A DNA stretch of 64,000 bases from Luteitalea sp. (lineage in GTDB: Bacteria; Acidobacteriota; Vicinamibacteria; Vicinamibacterales; Vicinamibacteraceae), in contig WHTZ01000033.1 in the NCBI GenBank assembly GCA_009377495.1, forward strand, positions 1 to 64,000, given 5' to 3'. The notes below the pieces were generated by a model. The model had not been told where the DNA came from and made no database searches. It was given only the letters and a program-made list of their open reading frames with translations. The position numbers and the translations under genes were made by a program. Shown one piece after another: positions 19,317 to 26,307 of the stretch (position 1 is its first letter; each line of letters starts with the position of its first letter).

Positions 19317-19425
19317 GTTCACCTCCGGGGCGAGCAGGCGATGTGCGCGCCCTTTAGCGAGGTGAACGCGAGGCGACGAACCGAGCTCTTACGAAATCCC
19401 CAGGATCTTCTGGCGTTCGGCTGAA

Positions 19426-20154
19426 ATGTTGCTGACGTTTGTTATGAAGGGTCGGGGGCGGGTGATCGTGCGCGGACAAGACACGAGGATGCGTTACATC
19501 TTTGGTGACTGCGTCGTGGACACGGAGACACGGCAGGCGAGGCGTGCGGGGGAGGCGGTGCAGCTATCACCAAAAGGTTTCGACCTTTTGGTGATGCTCA
19601 TCGACGCAGGTCCTCGGGCCGTGCGGAAGCTGGATCTCATTCGACAGATCTGGCCAGACGCGAACGTCACAGAGTCGAGCCTCTCGACGCTCATCGCCGA
19701 GATTCGGCGCGCGCTCGGCGACCCGGCCGATGATCCGCGCTACATCCGTACGCTGCACCGCTACGGCTACGCGTGCATTGCACAGGTGACGAAGGCGCCG
19801 TCGGCGTTGGCGACACGTGCAGTGCCGGCCGCGCCCTCATTTCGTCTCGCGTGGGACGGGGGCGTCGCGTATCTGGGACCGGGGGCGCACGTGATTGGGC
19901 GGGCCGAGAATCTCGCGGTGTGCCTCGACCATCAAGGCGTGTCCCGGCGCCACGCTCGCGTGACGGTCGCTGGCGGCGTCGCGAGCCTAGAGGATGTCGG
20001 CAGCCGTAACGGCACGTATGTGAACGGTGCGCGCGTCACGTGCGTCGTGCAACTGCGGGATGGTGACAGGATCAGAGTCGGTGCCGTGGAGCTCGCGTTC
20101 GAGGACGTGTACGGTATGACCGTTTCGATCGATGCAGTGACGAGTGACGAATGA
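19426..20154 (+). CDS. Winged-helix (OmpR-type) DNA-binding protein with C-terminal FHA domain
   Basis: Residues about 22-120 form an OmpR/CadC-type winged helix (YIFGDCVVDTETRQARRAG, LSPKGFDLLVML, and the wing RYIRTLHRYGYAC). Residues about 145-230 are an FHA domain: VIGRAENL, SRRHARV and DVGSRNGTYVNG hold the phosphothreonine-contacting Arg, Ser and Asn. Such proteins can couple Ser/Thr kinase signals to transcription. The gene is divergent from the kinase E operon, which makes that kinase a natural partner (inference). ATG 19489 matches the usual family start (MRYIFGD); the frame is open to 19426, so the true start is uncertain. Confidence 0.88.
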   Translation: MLLTFVMKGRGRVIVRGQDTRMRYIFGDCVVDTETRQARRAGEAVQLSPKGFDLLVMLIDAGPRAVRKLDLIRQIWPDANVTESSLSTLIAEIRRALGDPADDPRYIRTLHRYGYACIAQVTKAPSALATRAVPAAPSFRLAWDGGVAYLGPGAHVIGRAENLAVCLDHQGVSRRHARVTVAGGVASLEDVGSRNGTYVNGARVTCVVQLRDGDRIRVGAVELAFEDVYGMTVSIDAVTSDE

Positions 20155-20185
20155 TGGTGGCCCGTAACCTGCCGCAGCTCACGAA

Positions 20186-20345
20186 GTAGGGCGCCCCTTT
20201 AGGGGCGCCAAGCACCGCTGATGCGCCAGGCACGGCTAACCGCCTCCGCCAAGGAAGGCTACGGCGGTCCACCTTCGCCGAGGCTACGGCGGACTTGTCC
20301 GCCGAAGCGTTACGCGAAGGCGGAAGCCGCGCCCTACGTCGTGTG
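20186..20345. repeat. Composite of dispersed palindromic repeats
   Basis: The region between convergent genes is built of repeats. It holds the palindrome GGCGCCCC-ttta-GGGGCGCC (20190-20209) and a 90-bp element rich in CGGCGG/CCGCC inverted units (about 20236-20325). The latter includes tccaccttcgccgaggctac and is nearly identical to 52121-52215. The flank tagggcg/cgccctac is also inverted. No ORF is supported. The mass of hairpins probably also ends transcription from both sides. Confidence 0.85.
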
Positions 20346-20356
20346 GTTCGGTACAT

Positions 20357-22225
20357 TCACCAGGCGATCCCGTGGTCCTCACCGTCGTTGCTCGAGCCAC
20401 CCCATAGCGTGCTGTGCTTGGCGTCGAAGAAGATCGCGTTGATCGGTCCCGAGGTGCGATCGGCGAGCTCGGTTTCGTATCCCATACGGTTCAACTGCGA
20501 GATGACGAATGGTGGCACCTGCTTGTTGAGCGTCACGCGTCCGGGTCTGGCACGGTGATCGTCGAACGAGCTGCGCATTTGATAGCTCGTGATATTGGCC
20601 GCTTCCGTCGCTTCTTGCACGGTCATCCCAAACTCAACGACGTTGAGAAAGAACTGAAGCAGGTTCTGATCCTGCGTGTCGCCGCCCTGCACGGCAAAGG
20701 CGAGGTACGGTCGGCCGTCCTTGAGCGCCAGGCTGGGCGTGAGCGTGACGCGCGGGTGCTTGCCTGGCTCGATGACATTGAAGGGACCATTGGCCGCGTC
20801 GACGACGAACTGCTGCGCGCGTTGGCTGAGGCCGATGCCCGTACGCCCGGCAATCACCGCTGGAATCCAGGCGCCGCTCGGCGTCACCGATACGACCCAG
20901 CCCTCCTCGTCTGCCGCGACAATCGAGGTCGTGCCGGCGCGGAAGCCCTCGTCGAATGAGCGCTCGACACGTGCCATCGAGACATCCTGCGTGGCGGTCG
21001 TGGGCCGTGTGGGCGGCGGCGGTGCGGTCCATTTGTCGAGCAGGTCGCGGAACGGGTTGGTCTTGCCCTCGAACGGAAATGGGTCACCCGGCTTCACGTC
21101 GGGGTCGTTCCGTTCCCAGTTGATCTCCTTCGCACGCGCCTGCGCGTACTCCTTCGAGAGGAGCCCCGCGACCGGCTCCTCAGGTGGAACGTACGGATCA
21201 CCATAGTAGAAGTCGCGATCGGCAAAGGCGAGGTTCATCGCCTGATACAGGGCGTGGATGTAGCGCACGCTGTTGTACCCCATGCTCGCGAGATCGATCG
21301 TTTCGAGGATGTTGAGCGCCTGCAGCAAGGCCGGACCCTGCGTCCACACCGTGAGCTTGTAGACGTCGATGCCCTTGTAGCGCGTCGACACGGGCTCTTC
21401 GATACGCACTTGCCAGCGTGCGAGGTCATCCAGCGTGATGAGGCCGCCCTGCTCTTGGGTGGCGCGCACCAGCTCCTGTGCGATGTCGCCCTCGTAGAAG
21501 CGGTCGTACGCCGCCTGGATGGCCTCCTTCCGACTCTTGCCAGCCGCCAGCGCCTGTTGCTCGGCTTCGACGAGCTTGCGTAGCGTGGCGGCAAGGTCCG
21601 CTTGCCGAAAGATCTCGCCCGCTTCGGGCGCTTCGCGGTCTTCGCCGGGGTGCGTCAAGAACACCTGTCGCGAGTACGGCCACTCGTGAATCCGTTTCTT
21701 CTCGTGCTCAATCGCATTGGCTGCCTGCGCTTCGATGGGATAGCCCTCGGCGAGATCGATGGCCGGCGCCAGCACCTCCTCGAGGCTGAGCGTGCCGAAC
21801 TCGGCAAGCATGACCATCAGCCCGCCCGGCGTGCCGGGCGTGACCGCCGCAAGTGGCCCGTACGCCGGTGGGTAGGCCAGGTCTTGCTTCTTGAAGAGCT
21901 CCGGCGTGGCGCCCGTAGGCGCGACGCCGAGGGCATTGATCCCGATGACCTTCTTGGTGTGCGGGTTGTACACGAGGGCCTGCGTCTCGCCGCCCCAGCC
22001 GAGCGTGTCCCACATGGTGGAGACGGCGGCCAGCATGGCGCACGTCGCGTCGACGGCGTTGCCGCCTTGCTGCAGCATCATGGCACCGGCGGTCGCGCCC
22101 AGCGGCTTGCCGGTGATGGCCATCCAATGACGGCCGTGGAGCGGCGGTTTTTGCGTGCGCTGCGCGCGTGTCGGGACGCTCACGAGCAACAGCGCGACGA
22201 TGACGAATAGGAGCCGTAGGCGCAT
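20357..22225 (-). CDS. Gamma-glutamyltransferase family protein
   Basis: A 622-residue exported Ntn-hydrolase precursor. The signal peptide is at residues 1-22 (cleavage near TRAQ). Large-subunit motifs include GKPLGATAGAMMLQQGGNAVDAT and the TPGTPGGL block. The autocleavage site and catalytic Thr are in RAGTTSIVAAD, where the usual TTHxSVxD is relaxed to TTSIVAAD. This is seen in GGT-like acylases as well as true GGTs, so the substrate (glutathione or other gamma-glutamyl or acyl compounds) is uncertain. Start 22225 is set by GGAGG five bases ahead; the GTG at 22237 would place that site inside the gene. Confidence 0.9.
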   Translation of the reverse strand: MRLRLLFVIVALLLVSVPTRAQRTQKPPLHGRHWMAITGKPLGATAGAMMLQQGGNAVDATCAMLAAVSTMWDTLGWGGETQALVYNPHTKKVIGINALGVAPTGATPELFKKQDLAYPPAYGPLAAVTPGTPGGLMVMLAEFGTLSLEEVLAPAIDLAEGYPIEAQAANAIEHEKKRIHEWPYSRQVFLTHPGEDREAPEAGEIFRQADLAATLRKLVEAEQQALAAGKSRKEAIQAAYDRFYEGDIAQELVRATQEQGGLITLDDLARWQVRIEEPVSTRYKGIDVYKLTVWTQGPALLQALNILETIDLASMGYNSVRYIHALYQAMNLAFADRDFYYGDPYVPPEEPVAGLLSKEYAQARAKEINWERNDPDVKPGDPFPFEGKTNPFRDLLDKWTAPPPPTRPTTATQDVSMARVERSFDEGFRAGTTSIVAADEEGWVVSVTPSGAWIPAVIAGRTGIGLSQRAQQFVVDAANGPFNVIEPGKHPRVTLTPSLALKDGRPYLAFAVQGGDTQDQNLLQFFLNVVEFGMTVQEATEAANITSYQMRSSFDDHRARPGRVTLNKQVPPFVISQLNRMGYETELADRTSGPINAIFFDAKHSTLWGGSSNDGEDHGIAW

Positions 22226-22287
22226 GACAACCTCCACTGCGGGTTACGCTCGCTGAAGCCTAAAGCTTACACCGCCCATGACTCCGT

Positions 22288-23175
22288 CTATCGGAGCGGT
22301 TGCCGACTGATGAGCTCTTGATACCATCGCCGCTCGAACGCTCGCTCGAAGTCCGAGAAATTCTGATCGTACGTCGCCCGGAAGTTGGCGTGCCGGTCGT
22401 CAGAGTCAGCGAAGCGCGCGAAATACTCGGTCGCCTTCTCGAAGCCGTAGCGCTCGATGAGGAGCTCGGCTCCCAGAAACGCCTGCGTGTAGAGTGGAAC
22501 GTCTTGGTAGGCGCGCTGCGCGGCGACCCACTGCGGGAACGTGGCGAGCTGGTCGAGCGGGGCGGGCGAGACGTCGCGCGGCGCAGAGGCGAGGCGGTCC
22601 AGGAGGCGGCCTCGCGACTCCGAGTACGACATGTACCCCAAGGCTGCGGTCGTCTGACACGCGACCCAGTCCGCCACTCCCTCGCGCAGCCATTGATCCG
22701 AGGCGCCGCGTGTGCCGCCGGCCAGCACGTACTGGACCGAGTGCGTCAGCTCGTGGGCCAGCAGACGCACCCGCTCCGGCCACGGCAGCGTGTCGAGCAC
22801 ACCGGCATTGGCCAAGATCGCGCGAGCCCCGCCAATGGCTCCAAACATTGACGCGTCGCGCGCGAGCGCCGGCGGGTAGCCAATGGACAGCAGGCCCGCT
22901 TCGAAGCTGCGCCGGTTGGCGAACAAGACGAGCGTCACCTGAGGCCGCGGCAGCTTCAGCTCGCGCTCCAGGACGTCGAGTATCGCCCCCAGGGCCGTCG
23001 GGTAGTCCTCCAACGCGCCCGAGGCCGGTTCGAGCCGCGCACTGTTGGTTGGTAGGGCAATTGGGACGAGGGTCGGCTCGAGGATGGGCTGCGCGCACGC
23101 CAGGCACGCTGCCGCTGCCACGGACCCGCCCGCCCGGCGCGCGCCACGCCCCGCCGGGCCGCTCCTGATCGGCAT
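22288..23175 (-). CDS. Exported HExxH protein (peptidase MA-like)
   Basis: About 295 residues from ATG 23175, with a basic and then hydrophobic N-terminus (signal peptide, possible lipoprotein cysteine in ACLACAQP). RLLAHELTHSVQYVLAGG is the HExxH helix, and DQWLREGVADW carries the downstream glutamate ligand, as in peptidase MA-like proteins. The substrate is unknown. It is the third HExxH exported protein in 18 kb. The reading frame is open to 23253, but that part derives from the CCCCAGCA tandem repeat and is not protein-like. Confidence 0.75.
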   Translation of the reverse strand: MPIRSGPAGRGARRAGGSVAAAACLACAQPILEPTLVPIALPTNSARLEPASGALEDYPTALGAILDVLERELKLPRPQVTLVLFANRRSFEAGLLSIGYPPALARDASMFGAIGGARAILANAGVLDTLPWPERVRLLAHELTHSVQYVLAGGTRGASDQWLREGVADWVACQTTAALGYMSYSESRGRLLDRLASAPRDVSPAPLDQLATFPQWVAAQRAYQDVPLYTQAFLGAELLIERYGFEKATEYFARFADSDDRHANFRATYDQNFSDFERAFERRWYQELISRQPLR

Positions 23176-23220
23176 GTGGACAGTCTGCCACGGGGACAGG
23201 TGCAAGGCGCAAGAACGCGT

Positions 23221-23265
23221 ACCCCAGCACCCGGCACTCCAGCACCCCAGCACCCCAGCACCCCG
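23221..23265. repeat. Short tandem repeat (ccccagca)n
   Basis: About four imperfect 8-bp units of ccccagca-type sequence lie between two divergent genes, upstream of the HExxH protein and about 55 bp before the diguanylate cyclase start. Slippage here could alter spacing of the divergent promoters. No promoter could be assigned. Confidence 0.7.
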
Positions 23266-23320
23266 AACGGCGATATGATTAGGGGCTGCTTAGGACACTA
23301 GGGGAGGAGGAGGCGACGAC

Positions 23321-24295
23321 GTGACAGATAGGCCCTACGGGACAAATCCACGCTCGGCGACGGATGTGCTGCCGCTTGCCTCGAGCATGGAGGTGACCGT
23401 ACACGATTCGGCGCTCGGTGAGCAGTTTCAGGGCCGCGGCGCCGAGGCGAACCTCATCGTCATCGCTCATCCGGATCCGCGATCGCTGGGTCGCCGCTAT
23501 CGTGTGACGCCCGGTTCGGTCTTGGAGATTGGGCGATCGTTGCAGACCGAGATCAGCTTTCCGGAAGTGCCGTCGATCTCGCGTCGGCATGCGCGGCTGA
23601 TCTACCGAGAAGACGCCATCATGCTGGAGGATCTCGGAAGCCGCAACGGCACGTACCTCAACGAAGAACAGGTGACGGAGGCTCGACCGTTGCAGAGCGG
23701 CGACCGTTTTCAAGCGGGCGCGGTGGTCTTCAAGTTCCTGCACGAGGCAGACACGGAGAACGCCTATCACGAGGCGATTTACGAGCTCGTGATTCGTGAC
23801 GGGTTGACGAACCTGTACAACCGGCGCAAGTTCCACCACGAGTTCGAGCGCGAGTTCGCTCGGGCACGACGTTACGGCCGGCCACTCGCACTCATCATCT
23901 TCGACGTCGACCACTTCAAGCGCCTCAACGATACATTCGGGCATCTGGGCGGCGATGCCGTCCTGCGCGGTTTGGCGCACGCGGTCGAAGAGCTCATTCG
24001 ACAAGAACAGGTGCTGGCGCGCGTGGGAGGTGAGGAGTTCGCGGTGCTCTGTCCCGAAACGCAGGCCGAGGGCGCGCGCGTGCTCGCCGAGAAGCTGCGC
24101 AAGGTCATCGAGCGGCTCGCCTTCAGCGGCTCCGGCACGACGAGTCGTGTCACCTGCTCGTTTGGGGTCGCGGTGCTCGAGGCGTCGATGCCGCATCCAG
24201 ATGGCTTGTACGCGGCGGCCGATCGTGCGCTGTATCTGGCCAAGGCCGGTGGCCGCAACTGCGTCGTCGTCGCCGAGGCGGAGAAGAAGGAATGA
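23321..24295 (+). CDS. FHA domain-containing diguanylate cyclase
   Basis: A 324-residue soluble protein. The FHA domain (about residues 65-140) has LEIGRSLQT, ISRRHARL and DLGSRNGTYLN. The GGDEF domain (about 158-320) has DGLTNLYNRR, DVDHFKRLND and GGEEF, so it should make c-di-GMP from two GTP. The usual RxxD inhibitory site five residues before GGEEF is absent (EQVL), so product inhibition is unlikely at that site. FHA would recruit it to a phosphothreonine partner, plausibly one of the nearby kinases. It starts at GTG 23321 after GAGGAGGAGG. ThyX follows after 6 bp. Confidence 0.93.
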   Translation: MTDRPYGTNPRSATDVLPLASSMEVTVHDSALGEQFQGRGAEANLIVIAHPDPRSLGRRYRVTPGSVLEIGRSLQTEISFPEVPSISRRHARLIYREDAIMLEDLGSRNGTYLNEEQVTEARPLQSGDRFQAGAVVFKFLHEADTENAYHEAIYELVIRDGLTNLYNRRKFHHEFEREFARARRYGRPLALIIFDVDHFKRLNDTFGHLGGDAVLRGLAHAVEELIRQEQVLARVGGEEFAVLCPETQAEGARVLAEKLRKVIERLAFSGSGTTSRVTCSFGVAVLEASMPHPDGLYAAADRALYLAKAGGRNCVVVAEAEKKE

Positions 24296-24301
24296 AGGGT
24301 A

Positions 24302-25123
24302 ATGCCGTACCGCGCAGATGTCCTCCTCGACAGCCTTTCACCCGCGGGATGTCGGCTCACCACGTTCGTCCTCACGTATCCACGTTTCGTCCACGCCGAG
24401 CTGCTGACACACCGCCTCTTCAGCCGTAACTCGTCCAGCTCGCGTGCCATTCCTGTGAAGAAGCTGATCGAGCAGGTGGCCGAAGAGGCCGTGGTGCCCG
24501 TTTGGTGGGGGAAGAACCAGCCCGGTATGCAGGCGCGGGAGGAGCTTGGGCTCACGGAGCAAGAGGAAGCCCGACGCATCTGGCTATCAGCGCGTGACCA
24601 GGCGGTTGCCGCCGCACGTCGGCTCGTGGAGATCGGCGGTCACAAGCAGATCGTGAATCGCATGCTCGAGCCGTGGATGTGGATTACGGTGATCCTGTCC
24701 GGGACGACGTACGAGAACTTCTTTGCCCTTCGGTGCCACGGAGACGCGCAACCGGAGCTGCGCACGCTGGCCGAGATGATGCGCGAGGCGTACGCGGCAT
24801 CTACGCCCGAGGCTGTTCCCGCCGGCACCTGGCACCTGCCGTTCATGCGCGATGACGACCGCCGGTTGCCGCTGGACGTGCAGCGCAAGATCGCCGTGGC
24901 CCGTTGCGCGCGTGTCAGCTACCTCACACACTTTGGGAAGCGGGATATCGAGAAAGACGTGGACCTCTACGAGCGCCTACTGGTCGACCGCCACATGAGC
25001 CCCTTCGAGCACGTGGCGGTGGCAAGCCTTGAGCCGATCCCAGACGGCAATTTCGTTGGCTGGAAGCAGTACCGAAGCCTGGTCGAGTCGGGTCAAGTCG
25101 CTTTGGGTGCCGGCGCGCCGTAG
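24302..25123 (+). CDS. thyX: FAD-dependent thymidylate synthase ThyX (divergent)
   Basis: A 273-residue flavoenzyme that makes dTMP from dUMP with methylene-THF and NAD(P)H. The signature is present in a variant form: LTHRLFSRNSSSSRAIP replaces the classical RHRxxSxNxxSxR, with His/Arg, Ser and the final SSR kept. RCARVSYLTHF and HMSPFEHVA are further conserved blocks. The length is typical to slightly long. It sits 6 bp after the diguanylate cyclase and should be co-transcribed, an unusual pairing with no obvious functional link. Confidence 0.9.
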   Translation: MPYRADVLLDSLSPAGCRLTTFVLTYPRFVHAELLTHRLFSRNSSSSRAIPVKKLIEQVAEEAVVPVWWGKNQPGMQAREELGLTEQEEARRIWLSARDQAVAAARRLVEIGGHKQIVNRMLEPWMWITVILSGTTYENFFALRCHGDAQPELRTLAEMMREAYAASTPEAVPAGTWHLPFMRDDDRRLPLDVQRKIAVARCARVSYLTHFGKRDIEKDVDLYERLLVDRHMSPFEHVAVASLEPIPDGNFVGWKQYRSLVESGQVALGAGAP

Positions 25124-25168
25124 CGCACAACGTCGCCGGCTCGACCGCCATAGACCCTTCCTTTGTCC

Positions 25169-25257
25169 TTGATTTTGAATACTCAAAATATATAATAGCC
25201 GAGCGTCAAAATGACAGACGCCGCTAGATCAAAAAGGCATCGAGCACGAAGATGCCT
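25169..25257 (+). promoter_or_regulatory. Sigma-70 promoter and leader hairpin
   Basis: TTGATT (25169-25174) and a perfect TATAAT (25191-25196) are separated by 16 bp in an AT-rich island that stands out from its surroundings. The start point would be near 25203. The leader holds a hairpin, AGGCATC ... GATGCCT (25235-25257). This drives the beta-barrel gene at 25293. Confidence 0.7.
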
Positions 25258-25292
25258 CTTGTACGGACTGCTAGGCCTGCATTCCTGGGAGG

Positions 25293-26138
25293 ATGACATT
25301 GCACAGGGTGATGACGGTGGTATCCCTGACTCTTGTCTGGCTGGTTTCCGTTGCCCTTTCAACGGCGACCGCGCAGACCGCGCCGGCTGGTTCCAGCCAG
25401 CCCTTTGAGATTCTCGACAACTCGTTCCTCATCGAAGAAGCCTTCAATCAAGACCCCGGCGTGTTCCAGAACATCGTTGGGTTCGTCCGCACGGAAGGGG
25501 ACTGGGAGCTTGCCTTCACGCAGGAATGGCCGCTTGGGGGTCAGGCTCATCAGTTCTCTTTCACGCTACCAGTCGCGGGGCTCTCGACAGGGGAGGGCAT
25601 CGGGGACGTGTTTCTCACCTATCGGTTCCAGCTCACGAACGAGGTGCCGGGACGGCCAGCCATCTCGCCGCGCCTGAGCGTCATTCTCCCGACCGGGAAC
25701 GATGACGTTGGCCTTGGAGGGGGGCGGACGGGCTTGCAAGTCAACCTGCCGTTCAGTCAGCAATCGGGCGATCTTTACTTTCACTGGAACGCGGGGTTCA
25801 CGTACCAAGAGCAAGCTCGTGTAAGCGGTGGAGAAGTCGGCAATGTCAACGGCTTCACACCGCATCTTGCCGCCAGCGCTATCTGGCGTGTGAGGCCGCT
25901 GGCTCACCTGCTCCTCGAGACCACGGCCGAGTTTCCTGACGAGGGTGGAGAGAGCACTCTACAGACGAGCCGTGTCGCTGTCTGGACAATCGCACCTGGA
26001 CTTCGTGGTGGATGGAATCTCGGCGACACACAAACGATCGTTGGCTTGGCCATACCGATTACGTTGGCTGACGAGCGCCGGAGCGTCGGCGGGCTCCTGT
26101 ACTTTTCGTACGAGCTGCCGTTCGCGCGTGGGCGGTAG
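25293..26138 (+). CDS. Outer-membrane beta-barrel protein of transporter type
   Basis: A 281-residue protein with a signal peptide (about residues 6-28, cleavage near ATAQ) followed by alternating amphipathic strands typical of a barrel, ending in LLYFSYELPFARGR. It resembles the 'MetA-pathway of phenol degradation' type of putative porin. LSVILPTGNDD with a glycine-rich turn after it is the usual conserved block. The substrate is unknown. GGGAGG abuts ATG 25293, so the in-frame TTG 25299 or GTG 25308 may be the real start. It is single-gene, with its own promoter. Confidence 0.65.
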   Translation: MTLHRVMTVVSLTLVWLVSVALSTATAQTAPAGSSQPFEILDNSFLIEEAFNQDPGVFQNIVGFVRTEGDWELAFTQEWPLGGQAHQFSFTLPVAGLSTGEGIGDVFLTYRFQLTNEVPGRPAISPRLSVILPTGNDDVGLGGGRTGLQVNLPFSQQSGDLYFHWNAGFTYQEQARVSGGEVGNVNGFTPHLAASAIWRVRPLAHLLLETTAEFPDEGGESTLQTSRVAVWTIAPGLRGGWNLGDTQTIVGLAIPITLADERRSVGGLLYFSYELPFARGR

Positions 26139-26307
26139 GGCGCACGCAAGAATTCGCCAACCTCTTTCCAATTACTCATACTTGAGTTTCTCCACTGTTC
26201 GTCGCGCGCCTTCTCAGCGTTACATCGTGTAGGTGACGGGAGGCGCACGCGTGATGGACGGTCTGCCTGCCGGCCGGCCGACGAAACGAGACTCTGTGTG
26301 AGTGAGC

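Noticed and set aside
25211..25408. 65-residue frame ahead of the beta-barrel gene
   Set aside because: It overlaps the start and signal peptide of the supported gene in another frame and has no ribosome site.
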